From: Aquimarina latercula DSM 2041
GTDB lineage: Bacteria > Bacteroidota > Bacteroidia > Flavobacteriales > Flavobacteriaceae
NCBI RefSeq assembly: GCF_000430645.1
Contig: NZ_KE387185.1
Location: 779,780-843,779, forward strand
DNA: 64,000 nucleotides
Reading direction: 5' to 3'
Below, piece by piece: positions 46,303-54,023 of the stretch. The position numbers and the translations under genes were made by a program. The notes beneath the pieces are model-generated. The model saw only the letters and a list, made by a program, of their open reading frames with translations. It ran no database searches and was not told where the DNA came from. Within the stretch, counting starts at the first letter, position 1. Every line of letters begins with the position of its first letter.

Positions 46303-47565
46303 ATGCGAAAAAGACTCATTCTTGTCTTCCTGACCTTTTGTTTTTGTTTTTTAGGAAACGCTCAGAAAAGAAATATTTCTGAAATAGTAATTCAAGGAAA
46401 TAAAAAGACAAGAACAGCGGCAATTGTAAAACTGAATTCCATTCGAGAAGGTGAAGTATTAGATTCTACCAAGATAGAAGAAGATATTAAACGCTTAAAA
46501 CGATTACCAAGCATTGCGCACGCGTATTATCAAGTTCATAAAAAGGAAAATGGCTATAAAGTAGTTTATGGTGTTGAGGAGAATTTCACTATAATTCCTA
46601 GTGCGAATGTATATACTACTAATAATGATGAATTTGCTTTTAGGGTAGGTTTATATGAATTTAATTTTTTAGGACAGAATGTTACTTTAGGAGGGTTTTA
46701 TCAAGATGATATTTATAGTTCTTTTGGATTAAACGTACGAGCTCCATATTTGTTTACCAAAAGATTTGGTTTAGCGTTTAATTATCAAAGTCTTACTACC
46801 CAAGAACCCGTTTTTTTAGATACTGGCACTGCAAATTATAAATATAATAATACATCATACGAGGTTTTAGGATTGTATCAATTTAATTTTCAAAACAGAA
46901 TAGAATTAGGTGTAAATTATTTTAATGAAGATTATACATATAGAAATGGAGCTACGGGCCCAAATGTACCGTTAGATTTTGATGTAAATAAAGTACTATT
47001 TAAGTTAATCTATGAGTATAATAATTTAGATTATTATTTTCAATATGTATCAGGATTTAGAAGTGTAGCAAACTTTCAATATGTAATTAGTACAGAAAAT
47101 GTATTACCAGATTTTTTAATTGGATGGAATGATTTTATGTATTACCATCGAATTGGTAAAAAAGGGAATTGGGGATCTAGATTAAGGGTTGGTTTAGCAA
47201 CTAATGACGATTCTCCTTTTGCTCCCTTTGCTGTTGATAATAATCTAAATATTAGAGGGGTAGGTAATACAATCGATAGAGGAACTGGTGTGATTGTATT
47301 AAATACAGAATATAGACATACTTTATATGATAAAGATTGGTTTGTATTACAAAGTAATGTTTTTGTTGATGGAGGTAGTTGGCGAAATCCAGGAGGAGAT
47401 TTTGGAGATTTTGGAGACACTCAAAACTTTAGAGTATACCCAGGAATAGGATTACGATTTATCCATAAACGTATTTTTAATGCAATCTTCAGAATAGATT
47501 ATGGATATGGGGTTACCGAAGATGCTACTAATGGGTTTGTATTTGGGATAGGGCAATATTTTTAA
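46303..47565 (+). CDS. Single-POTRA Omp85-like outer-membrane protein (second of tandem pair)
   Basis: 420 residues, the same length as its neighbour and similar throughout. It has a signal peptide (ending GNAQ), one POTRA-like module (SEIVIQGNKKTRTAAIVKL, DIKRLKRLPSIAHAYYQV) and a barrel with near-identical blocks such as DDSPFAPFAVDNNLNIRG, NTEYRHTLYDK and IHKRIFNAIFRIDYGYG. It ends in GIGQYF. A promoter in front lets it be expressed separately. Involvement in protein or lipid export is inference. Confidence 0.78.
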   Translation: MRKRLILVFLTFCFCFLGNAQKRNISEIVIQGNKKTRTAAIVKLNSIREGEVLDSTKIEEDIKRLKRLPSIAHAYYQVHKKENGYKVVYGVEENFTIIPSANVYTTNNDEFAFRVGLYEFNFLGQNVTLGGFYQDDIYSSFGLNVRAPYLFTKRFGLAFNYQSLTTQEPVFLDTGTANYKYNNTSYEVLGLYQFNFQNRIELGVNYFNEDYTYRNGATGPNVPLDFDVNKVLFKLIYEYNNLDYYFQYVSGFRSVANFQYVISTENVLPDFLIGWNDFMYYHRIGKKGNWGSRLRVGLATNDDSPFAPFAVDNNLNIRGVGNTIDRGTGVIVLNTEYRHTLYDKDWFVLQSNVFVDGGSWRNPGGDFGDFGDTQNFRVYPGIGLRFIHKRIFNAIFRIDYGYGVTEDATNGFVFGIGQYF

Positions 47566-47610
47566 TAATGATAAGATCATATTCTTTTGTGTTAAAAACG
47601 AGTTAATGAA

Positions 47611-47628
47611 TAACCGAACGTTTGGTAA
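47611..47628. promoter_or_regulatory. TetR operator over the tetR promoter
   Basis: TAACCGAACGTTTGGTAA matches the perfect palindrome at 48239-48256 at 16 of 18 positions. It covers the -33 TTTG of the tetR promoter, as expected for autorepression. Confidence 0.7.
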
Positions 47629-47651
47629 AAAACTTTATATCCTTACATTTG
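47621..47651 (+). promoter_or_regulatory. Promoter of tetR
   Basis: TTTG at 47621-47624 (inside the operator) and TACATTTG at 47644-47651 have 19 bases between them, 7 bases before the start codon. Confidence 0.6.
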
Positions 47652-47658
47652 TGCTATT

Positions 47659-48219
47659 ATGAGACCAGTAAAAGTAGAAGACAAACAATTAATGGATGGC
47701 CTTAATAAGGTGTTTAGAGCTAAAGGCTATGAAGGAGCTAGTTTGAATGAATTAGCAGAAGGCGCTGGTTTAAAAAAAGCAAGTTTGTATCATAGATTTC
47801 CGGAAGGGAAAAAAGGAATTGGTCTTGCAGTCTTATCGTATTCTTCAGATTGGTTGCATAAGAATCTGTATGAATTATTAATAGATAAAAAATTAACAAA
47901 AGAGAAAAGGTTGGAAATGACATTAACCAGAATCAAGGATTTATATGATGATGGGAAAGAAACCTGTGTACTTCGATCACTATCAATGGAATCAGGAATG
48001 GGAATTTTTGGAGAGCAAATAAAGGGAGAAATGAATAGATGGATAAGAAATTTTACAGAATTTGGATTAGAGTTCGGACTTAGTAAAGATCAATCAACGA
48101 GAATTGCAAAACAGGGTTTAATAAGTATACAAGGAAGCCTTGTTGTATCTAATGCAATGTCTGATAACAGCTTGTTTTTAGATACTTTAGAAGATATAAA
48201 GCTTAAGTATAAAGTATAA
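47659..48219 (+). CDS. TetR-family transcriptional repressor
   Basis: 186 residues. The HTH lies at about 10-55 (GYEGASLNELAEGAGLKKASLYHRFPEGKKGI), followed by an all-helical ligand domain like those of the YxaF/LmrA group. An operator palindrome overlaps its own promoter and another lies before the DUF1348/hydrolase operon directly downstream. It therefore probably represses both and is released by a ligand related to the hydrolase substrate. Confidence 0.92.
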   Translation: MRPVKVEDKQLMDGLNKVFRAKGYEGASLNELAEGAGLKKASLYHRFPEGKKGIGLAVLSYSSDWLHKNLYELLIDKKLTKEKRLEMTLTRIKDLYDDGKETCVLRSLSMESGMGIFGEQIKGEMNRWIRNFTEFGLEFGLSKDQSTRIAKQGLISIQGSLVVSNAMSDNSLFLDTLEDIKLKYKV

Positions 48220-48238
48220 TATTTTTTATATTAATAAT

Positions 48239-48256
48239 TTACCGAACGTTCGGTAA
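48239..48256. promoter_or_regulatory. Perfect 18-bp TetR operator
   Basis: TTACCGAACGTTCGGTAA is a perfect palindrome 14 bases before the DUF1348 start. It is the second copy of the sequence at the tetR promoter. Confidence 0.75.
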
Positions 48257-48269
48257 TAAAATTTAAATA

Positions 48270-48680
48270 ATGGAAAAAAAATTCCCCTTGCCACCTTTTT
48301 CAGAAGAAACGGCAAAACAAAAGGTTCAGATGGCAGAAGATGCCTGGAACAGCAAAGATCCAATAGCTATATCAACGGCTTATAGTTTAGAAACCGAATG
48401 GCGTAATCGAAATCAATTCATCAATGGACGAGAAGAAGTACAGGAATTTCTCAGAGATAAATGGAAAAAAGAACTCAATTATAAACTTAGAAAAGAATTA
48501 TGGGCATATCAAGATAATAGGATTGCAGTGCGATTTGAGTATGAATATCAAAATAAAAATAATCAATGGTACAGAGCATACGGTAATGAAAATTGGGAGT
48601 TTGATGAGAATGGTTTTATGGAAAAAAGATATGCCAGTATTAACGATTTAGAAATATCAGAGACAGAAAGAAAATTATAA
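48270..48680 (+). CDS. DUF1348 (SnoaL/NTF2-like) protein
   Basis: 136 residues of the NTF2-like fold (EETAKQKVQMAEDAWNSKDP, SLETEWRNRNQFINGREEVQEFL, WYRAYGNENWEFDENG), the DUF1348 subfamily. These small cytoplasmic proteins bind or transform hydrophobic molecules; no reaction is proven. It is preceded by the TetR operator and lies 24 bases before the hydrolase gene. Confidence 0.88.
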   Translation: MEKKFPLPPFSEETAKQKVQMAEDAWNSKDPIAISTAYSLETEWRNRNQFINGREEVQEFLRDKWKKELNYKLRKELWAYQDNRIAVRFEYEYQNKNNQWYRAYGNENWEFDENGFMEKRYASINDLEISETERKL

Positions 48681-48704
48681 TCTAATTTAAATACATACAT
48701 AAAG

Positions 48705-49679
48705 ATGAAAAATCAAAAGACAAAACGTTTTATAGTATTGCTTGTGATTACCCTTACCACAAGTGTCTTAGCGCATGGTTTACCCCTTAACAATAATTAC
48801 GAAACTACTATAGAGAATACGGTTAAATATAAAAAAATCAATATACAAGGAATAGATGTTGCCTATAGAGAGGCTGGTAACCCCAAAAATCCGGCGATTG
48901 TATTATTGCATGGATTTCCTTCTTCGTCTCATCAATACCGTAAAGTATTGAATGCATTATCAGATGAGTTTTACTTAATTGCACCGGATTATCCTGGTTT
49001 TGGGAATAGTGATTTTCCTAGTGCTACCTCTTACGAGTATACTTTTGATAATTTAGCTAAGACTATTGAGGTTTTCTTGGAAAAGTTAGAAATTAGGTCT
49101 TATGCATTAATGATTCAAGACTATGGTGCTCCGATAGGACTAAGAATTGCGACTAAGTATCCAGAAAGAGTAACCGCTATTATAAATCAAAATGGAAATG
49201 CCTATAAAGAAGGTTTAGGACCTGCCTGGAAGGATGTCAAAGCATTTTGGGCAAATAGATCTCCAGAAACTGAGAAGGCTTTATTACCGGTGTTTTCTTT
49301 AGAAGGATTAAAATGGCAATATACTCACGGTACCAGAAATCCAGAAAATGTGAATCCAGATACTTGGCATTTGGATTACTTACGAATGTCAAGACCGAAT
49401 GCTCATAAAGTCAATTTGGATTTGTTTTATGATTATCAAAATAACATAAAGTTATATCCGAAATGGCAAAAGTATTTTAGAGACAACCAACCTCCTCTAT
49501 TGATTGTTTGGGGTAAAAATGATGCCTTCTTTCCAGAAAGTGGGGCAGAAGCTTTTAAAAGGGATGTGAAAAATATTGATTATAATATTTATGATACTGG
49601 ACATTTTGCCTTAGAGGAAGAAAGTAAATCGATTATCAAGAAAATTAGATTTTTCCTTAAAAAAAATGGAATTAAATAA
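48705..49679 (+). CDS. Exported haloalkane-dehalogenase/epoxide-hydrolase-like alpha/beta hydrolase
   Basis: 324 residues with an N-terminal signal peptide (to about residue 24). HGFPSSSHQYR (69-79) is the oxyanion region, D139 in IQDYGAPIG the nucleophile and H300 in DTGHFALE the catalytic His. An Asp nucleophile in QDxG marks the haloalkane dehalogenase/epoxide hydrolase branch rather than esterases. The substrate is probably a halogenated or epoxide compound, but this is not proven. TetR control with DUF1348 suggests an inducible detoxification pair. Confidence 0.8.
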   Translation: MKNQKTKRFIVLLVITLTTSVLAHGLPLNNNYETTIENTVKYKKINIQGIDVAYREAGNPKNPAIVLLHGFPSSSHQYRKVLNALSDEFYLIAPDYPGFGNSDFPSATSYEYTFDNLAKTIEVFLEKLEIRSYALMIQDYGAPIGLRIATKYPERVTAIINQNGNAYKEGLGPAWKDVKAFWANRSPETEKALLPVFSLEGLKWQYTHGTRNPENVNPDTWHLDYLRMSRPNAHKVNLDLFYDYQNNIKLYPKWQKYFRDNQPPLLIVWGKNDAFFPESGAEAFKRDVKNIDYNIYDTGHFALEEESKSIIKKIRFFLKKNGIK

Positions 49680-49693
49680 TAGCTACAAAATAG

Positions 49694-49727
49694 AACAAGG
49701 ATCTAGTTGATAAACTAGATCCTTGTT
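49694..49727. terminator. Bidirectional terminator
   Basis: A 15-bp perfect stem (49694-49708 with 49713-49727) with a 4-base loop. It lies 15 bases after the hydrolase stop and just beyond the minus-strand peptide frame. Confidence 0.85.
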
Positions 49728-49733
49728 TCATTA

Positions 49734-49922
49734 TTATTCAAATATACCTGAAATACACATATGCGTTTCTCTTGTTCGTAAACGACAACCATTTGGTAAA
49801 GGATACCCACCACAAGATTGACATTTTTGAGCGTCAACAGGATTAGGACAAGCTCCAAGATTACCTCCATTTACAGACTTTTGTTGATCTTTGCTAAGAG
49901 TTTGAGCGTTTTTACAATTTAT
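49734..49922 (-). pseudogene. Cys-rich GG-leader peptide lacking a start codon (62 codons)
   Basis: The open frame has 62 codons. It begins NCKNAQTLSKDQQKSVNGG, the standard Flavobacteriia bacteriocin/RiPP leader ending in the double glycine. The 42-residue core contains five Cys and several Pro/Gly (GACPNPVDAQK, CQSCGGYPLPNGCR, HMCISGIFE). The only codon before the leader is ATA, preceded by an in-frame TAA at 49923-49925, and the frame overlaps the azoreductase stop by 11 bases. The missing first few residues suggest 5' truncation, or a non-standard start coupled to the azoreductase. A terminator follows 7 bases later. Confidence 0.55.
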
Positions 49923-50517
49923 TTATGATTTCAGAAATTGTTTGTTTTGACTGTTTAAATACTTCTTCGTTCATAGAGGTTCCTTCTATTGGCAAAAAGG
50001 TTACATCGGTTATCCCAATAAGACCTAGAACTGTTTGTAAATAGGGTTGAACAAAGTCTAAGGCTTTCATTTCAGTTGAGTTATATACTGCTCCTGCGGA
50101 GGTTATGATATAAGCTTTTACATTTTTGACTGTACCATAAAATTGACCTTGCTCATCTATCCCAAAAGTACTATTAATCCTAACGATGTGGTCAATCCAA
50201 GCTTTTAAGGCAGATGGAATACTAAAGTTATACATAGGTGTGCTTATGAGTAAAGTGTTGGTTTCCTTTAACTCTTCAATGAGTTGATCAGATAATTTTG
50301 TAGCACTAATTAATTCGTCATTAAATTGTTCTTTAGAACTATAAAATCCTTCAATTGTTTTTTGATGTATATGAGGTATTGGAGTATTTATGATGTCTCT
50401 AGTTATGATTGAACCTTTTGGATTATTTTTTTGCCAACGTTGCTGAAATTGATCTGCTATTTTTCGACTATCTGAATTGTCTATTCTAGAACTGGCATCT
50501 ATTCTTAGTAATTTCAT
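49912..50517 (-). CDS. azoR: FMN-dependent NADH-azoreductase
   Basis: 201 residues of the flavodoxin-like fold. It begins LLRIDASSRIDNSDSRKIADQF, contains the FMN loop STPMYNFSIPSALKAWIDHIVR and the second loop TSAGAVYNST. The enzyme reduces azo and quinone compounds with NAD(P)H through FMN. It lies 4 bases after the dehydrogenase gene in an operon probably governed by the upstream AraC regulator. Confidence 0.9.
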   Translation of the reverse strand: MKLLRIDASSRIDNSDSRKIADQFQQRWQKNNPKGSIITRDIINTPIPHIHQKTIEGFYSSKEQFNDELISATKLSDQLIEELKETNTLLISTPMYNFSIPSALKAWIDHIVRINSTFGIDEQGQFYGTVKNVKAYIITSAGAVYNSTEMKALDFVQPYLQTVLGLIGITDVTFLPIEGTSMNEEVFKQSKQTISEIINKL

Positions 50518-50521
50518 AGTT

Positions 50522-51391
50522 TTATTTTTTAAGGTTTAAAAATTCATATACTGCGCTAAAATCTAGATCTCCATACCCATGTTGTTTTGCTTGTGCATAG
50601 ATTTCCTTCGTAATTGTAAGATTGGGGGCTGCTATATTTTGCTCATATGCACTAATAGTGGATAGGTGTAGATCTTTTTGTATCCACCTTAAGGGGAAAT
50701 TTGTTTCATAATTAGAATTTTCAAGTTTTGAACGGATTGCTGACATTACGGGAGGAACAACAGGTGTGCTTAGTAGTACATTGAGTAATGTTTCTTTTTC
50801 TAAACCCATTGCTTCACCCATCACTAATGCTTCTGAAAAAGCAACCATAGATTGTCCTAATAATTGATTAATTAGCATTTTCATAGCAGCACCCATTCCT
50901 ACTTTTCCTAAATGCAATGTCTTTTTTCCCATAATATCAAGTAAGAATTTAGTTTCAGTAACAGAAGCTGAATCGCCTCCTACCAAAAAGAGTAATTCAC
51001 CGCTCTCAGCAGGAGCTTTCGTACCTGCTACTGGAGCGTCGAGATAACGAATTCTATGTTTTTTTGCGATGATATCCATCTCCTTGGTAAATGATGGATT
51101 TACCGTGCTGCAATTAATCCAAATACTATTATCCTTAAGAGAAGAAAGAAAACCTTTGCTACCAAGAGCAACTTCTTTGATAATTTCTGGAGTAGATAGC
51201 ATTGTGATTAAAACATCTACGTTTTGTGCAACTTCTTTATGGTTTTCTGCCCATGTTGCTCCATTATCCAGTAGATGGTTTGCTTTTTCTTTGGTTCGGT
51301 TGTATACAATAAGTGAATGGCCGGCTTTTTGAAGATTAGAAGCCATTCTACTTCCCATAATACCTAATCCTATAAATCCTATTTTATTCAT
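50522..51391 (-). CDS. 3-hydroxyisobutyrate-dehydrogenase-like NAD(P)-dependent oxidoreductase
   Basis: 289 residues. The NAD(P) motif is IGFIGLGIMGSRMASNLQKAG, the substrate loop DAPVAGTKAPAESGELLFLVGG, and the catalytic Lys lies in GMGAAMKMLINQLL. This is the beta-hydroxyacid dehydrogenase family (glyoxylate/succinic semialdehyde reductases and 3-hydroxyisobutyrate dehydrogenases). The exact substrate is not determinable. It is first in the pair with azoR, behind a TTTTCGATCAAAA site. Confidence 0.9.
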   Translation of the reverse strand: MNKIGFIGLGIMGSRMASNLQKAGHSLIVYNRTKEKANHLLDNGATWAENHKEVAQNVDVLITMLSTPEIIKEVALGSKGFLSSLKDNSIWINCSTVNPSFTKEMDIIAKKHRIRYLDAPVAGTKAPAESGELLFLVGGDSASVTETKFLLDIMGKKTLHLGKVGMGAAMKMLINQLLGQSMVAFSEALVMGEAMGLEKETLLNVLLSTPVVPPVMSAIRSKLENSNYETNFPLRWIQKDLHLSTISAYEQNIAAPNLTITKEIYAQAKQHGYGDLDFSAVYEFLNLKK

Positions 51392-51468
51392 TTGTATATG
51401 TTTTAATTCTTATACAAATGTCACAGAAAGTGAAAAAAATAAGTTTTCGAAAAAACTAAAAGTTGTGT

Positions 51469-51481
51469 TTTTCGATCAAAA
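51469..51481 (-). promoter_or_regulatory. Candidate AraC site upstream of the dehydrogenase gene
   Basis: TTTTCGATCAAAA lies 78 bases upstream of the dehydrogenase start, identical to 52411-52423 and in the same orientation. Confidence 0.45.
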
Positions 51482-51483
51482 AC

Positions 51484-52350
51484 TTAGATCATAATGTCTT
51501 TTCGGTATTTAATTTGAAATTGCTTAGGAGAAATATTGAATTTTTTTTGAAATGTCTTAATGAAATGTGGGGTGTTTTCGTATCCAACTTGTCGTGCGAT
51601 ACTTGTAACAGAATCGTTAGTGTCTTTTAATAAAAAAGAAGCTTTTTCTAACCGTCTTTCGATCAGCCACTTTTTAGGAGAAATACCAAATTTAGATTTA
51701 AAATCTCTTCTAAATGTCGAGATACTTCTTCCAGTAAGATAAGAGTAATCTTCAACGTCCAGTGGTTTGTCAAAGTTGTTATTCATAAAAGTCCGAATGT
51801 TTTTTTTAGCTCTTTTTTTTAATTGAAAAAGCTTTGACAGAAATTCACTCCCTTGTTTCGAAATACTGATCAGATGCAATAATTCTAGTAGTTTTGGTCT
51901 TGTGAATTGATGCTGATTTTTACCTCTGTATAGGGTAAGAAGAGTATCTGTAAAAAGTCGCAGATTTTGATCATACTCTAGTACTAAATTTGTTGAGGTA
52001 TCTTCCTTTGTAAACACTTCGAAATTATTCAAAAATTCATCTGTGATTTCTTCATCAAAGAAGAAAACAACTGCTTCGAAAGAGTTATCCTTAGGGATAA
52101 TATCTGATATCATATACAGTCCTCTTGGTAAAAGAATGATTTGATTTTTTTGAACTATGGTTAAATCACCTTCTGGGGTTTCGACTTGTAATCCTCCATT
52201 TAGTACTAATGTTAATGCGTGAGAAGCTAAATACCTTTCATTCTGAAGATCCGCTTGTTTTACATTTTTTAGAATTACACAAGAAAGACCGTCTATTAAA
52301 ACTTTTTCTATTCTAGGATGTTGATAAAATACTTGAGGAACTACTTTCAT
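51484..52350 (-). CDS. AraC-family transcriptional regulator
   Basis: 288 residues. The N-terminal cupin-like effector domain covers about 1-150. Two C-terminal HTH units follow (FDKPLDVEDYSYLTGRSISTFRRDFK, NDSVTSIARQVGYENTPHFIKTFQKKF). The same 13-base sequence occurs 61 bases upstream of this gene and upstream of the dehydrogenase gene that follows, so autoregulation and control of that operon are likely (inference). Confidence 0.92.
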   Translation of the reverse strand: MKVVPQVFYQHPRIEKVLIDGLSCVILKNVKQADLQNERYLASHALTLVLNGGLQVETPEGDLTIVQKNQIILLPRGLYMISDIIPKDNSFEAVVFFFDEEITDEFLNNFEVFTKEDTSTNLVLEYDQNLRLFTDTLLTLYRGKNQHQFTRPKLLELLHLISISKQGSEFLSKLFQLKKRAKKNIRTFMNNNFDKPLDVEDYSYLTGRSISTFRRDFKSKFGISPKKWLIERRLEKASFLLKDTNDSVTSIARQVGYENTPHFIKTFQKKFNISPKQFQIKYRKDIMI

Positions 52351-52410
52351 AACAAGCGAAAATCAATAGAATGTATATAATTAAATAGCGGCTTTTTATA
52401 AAAGTAGTGA

Positions 52411-52423
52411 TTTTCGATCAAAA
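52411..52423 (-). promoter_or_regulatory. Candidate AraC site upstream of the araC-type gene
   Basis: TTTTCGATCAAAA lies 61 bases upstream of the regulator start, an exact copy of 51469-51481. Confidence 0.45.
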
Positions 52424-52425
52424 GT

Positions 52426-53001
52426 TTAATCAGAATCGAATTTCAGCTTACCTTTTAGGATAAATTCATCTGCAATTGCATTTTCTTTCATACGTTTAAA
52501 AATACTTGGAGAGTTATGATTAACTCCATATTTAGTTCTGTCAATTGTATGATTAAATGTAATAGTAATTCCAGAGTCATTGTGTTCTATGTTAACAGGA
52601 ATACGTTCCAGGTTTGTTTTTCCTTTAATAGTCAGTTTACCTTGTAGAATAGCTTTATGATTTTCAATCTTTGTCGTTTTTTCTAGAGTAAATATAGCTT
52701 TTGAATATTTTTTAACCTCAAAAAAATCTTCGTTTTTTAAATGATTTTTGAGATCGTTATTTTCATGATCTAAACTTTTCATATCAATGGTAATATTCAT
52801 AGCGGATATTACAGTATCACTTATAATCATCGCCCCTTTTTTTGCGTCAATCGTGCCTTTTAGAGAATAAGAATTAAATGCAGCTTTACCTGTCCAGAAA
52901 AATGTCGATTTTTTTGTATCTAATTCGAAACTCTGGGCATTTATACTTTGTAATCCTAATAGTAGAAAAAATACTACAGATATAATTTTTAGTGTTCTCA
53001 T
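52426..53001 (-). CDS. YceI-family lipid-binding protein
   Basis: 191 residues with a signal peptide (ending INAQ). The mature protein is the YceI barrel (FELDTKKSTFFWTGKAAFNSYSLKGTID, then KNEDFFEVKKYSKAIF and LTIKGKT), a lipocalin-like pocket for isoprenoid or fatty ligands. It is periplasmic. It starts 1 base after the preceding gene and is the last of a three-gene group. Confidence 0.9.
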   Translation of the reverse strand: MRTLKIISVVFFLLLGLQSINAQSFELDTKKSTFFWTGKAAFNSYSLKGTIDAKKGAMIISDTVISAMNITIDMKSLDHENNDLKNHLKNEDFFEVKKYSKAIFTLEKTTKIENHKAILQGKLTIKGKTNLERIPVNIEHNDSGITITFNHTIDRTKYGVNHNSPSIFKRMKENAIADEFILKGKLKFDSD

Positions 53002-53002
53002 T

Positions 53003-53491
53003 TTAATTCAGAAGTTTATTGGTTGTTTCTATTTTTTGATATCCGCATACAGTTTCCCCATCCTTGGTAATGCCTATAAAGTACCACATAGCCCATCCGC
53101 CAAAGAGAGAACTATCTGTTCGCCAGTTTTTTGTCCAAGTATATGGTTGAGACTGTTTCATCACTTCTTTTTTAGTACCAAAGTTTTTATTTAATTCTTT
53201 TAATGGATATGATTTCCTAAGATTCCAAGTGTTATTGTAGAAAAGATAAGCACCATATTCTATGATTTTAATCTCATTTTCTTTACATAGGATAGCTGTG
53301 TTATGTTTCCAATAAAATCGATTATCAATCTTAATTGCATCAATTTTTTTTGGAAAGTTATTTACTTCAATTGCCTTACGAAGTGTTTTTAACTTATCAG
53401 GTAATTCTTCATTTATGGGAGTTCCATATTGTATTTGTGCGGTCAATGAATTTAAGGTAGATGCTATTAATAGTACAATTATTATTCTCAT
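53003..53491 (-). CDS. Secreted hypothetical protein (162 aa)
   Basis: The ATG at 53491 gives a signal peptide (MRIIIVLLIASTLNSLTAQ). The longer frame would need TTG at 53518 and spoil it. The mature part is basic and aromatic (DNRFYWKHNTAIL, YLFYNNTWNLRK, KTKNWRTDSSLFGGWAMWYFIG in pieces), with no known motif. It lies between another secreted protein and YceI on the same strand. Confidence 0.65.
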   Translation of the reverse strand: MRIIIVLLIASTLNSLTAQIQYGTPINEELPDKLKTLRKAIEVNNFPKKIDAIKIDNRFYWKHNTAILCKENEIKIIEYGAYLFYNNTWNLRKSYPLKELNKNFGTKKEVMKQSQPYTWTKNWRTDSSLFGGWAMWYFIGITKDGETVCGYQKIETTNKLLN

Positions 53492-53498
53492 AGTGTTA

Positions 53499-53900
53499 TT
53501 ATTTAGTTTTTTCTGCAATCCAAACTGCTAAAAAGCCTCTATCCACAGCATGAGTAGAACCGTATAATTTTCCGTTTTTATAGTAAAAGCTTGTGTTATA
53601 ACTTTCGCTATTGTCACCAGATATCAGAGAAACATAAACAACATCTAATTGGGTATTAATTCTTCCTTCTTGTATTTTAACTCCTTCTCGATAAAATGTA
53701 CCGTGTACAGTTTTGGAGTTGATTTTATCAATACGCATCATAGCAAAATTAGAGTCTGTTTTATCCTGAGGACTCATGTCTAATTTCCATTCACCTATTA
53801 ATAGTTGTAAGTCCGTATTATTTTCTTGAGAAAAGGTGGGGAAAGAAATGATGAAAAGAAAGAGTATGCTTACTTTTTTTAAAATTGCGAAATGTTTCAT
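53499..53900 (-). CDS. Secreted hypothetical protein (133 aa)
   Basis: ATG at 53900 is chosen because it begins a good signal peptide (KHFAILKKVSILFLFIISFPTFSQ); the upstream TTG at 53942 does not. The mature 108 residues (LIGEWKLDMSPQDKTDSNFAMMRID, VHGTFYREGVKIQEGRIN, YGSTHAVDRGFLAVWIAEK) look like a small lipocalin-type or avidin-like barrel. Function unknown. It precedes the other secreted gene by 7 bases. Confidence 0.65.
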   Translation of the reverse strand: MKHFAILKKVSILFLFIISFPTFSQENNTDLQLLIGEWKLDMSPQDKTDSNFAMMRIDKINSKTVHGTFYREGVKIQEGRINTQLDVVYVSLISGDNSESYNTSFYYKNGKLYGSTHAVDRGFLAVWIAEKTK

Positions 53901-54023
53901 TTTTTCTGATTTTAGAATTTGTATGAGACAAATATTGACCAAATGCAGAAAAAAATCGTTTCAATTTGCTAAATGAGACGGATTTTAGATAAAAACAAGG
54001 TTTCAATTTTTTAATTGAAACTT

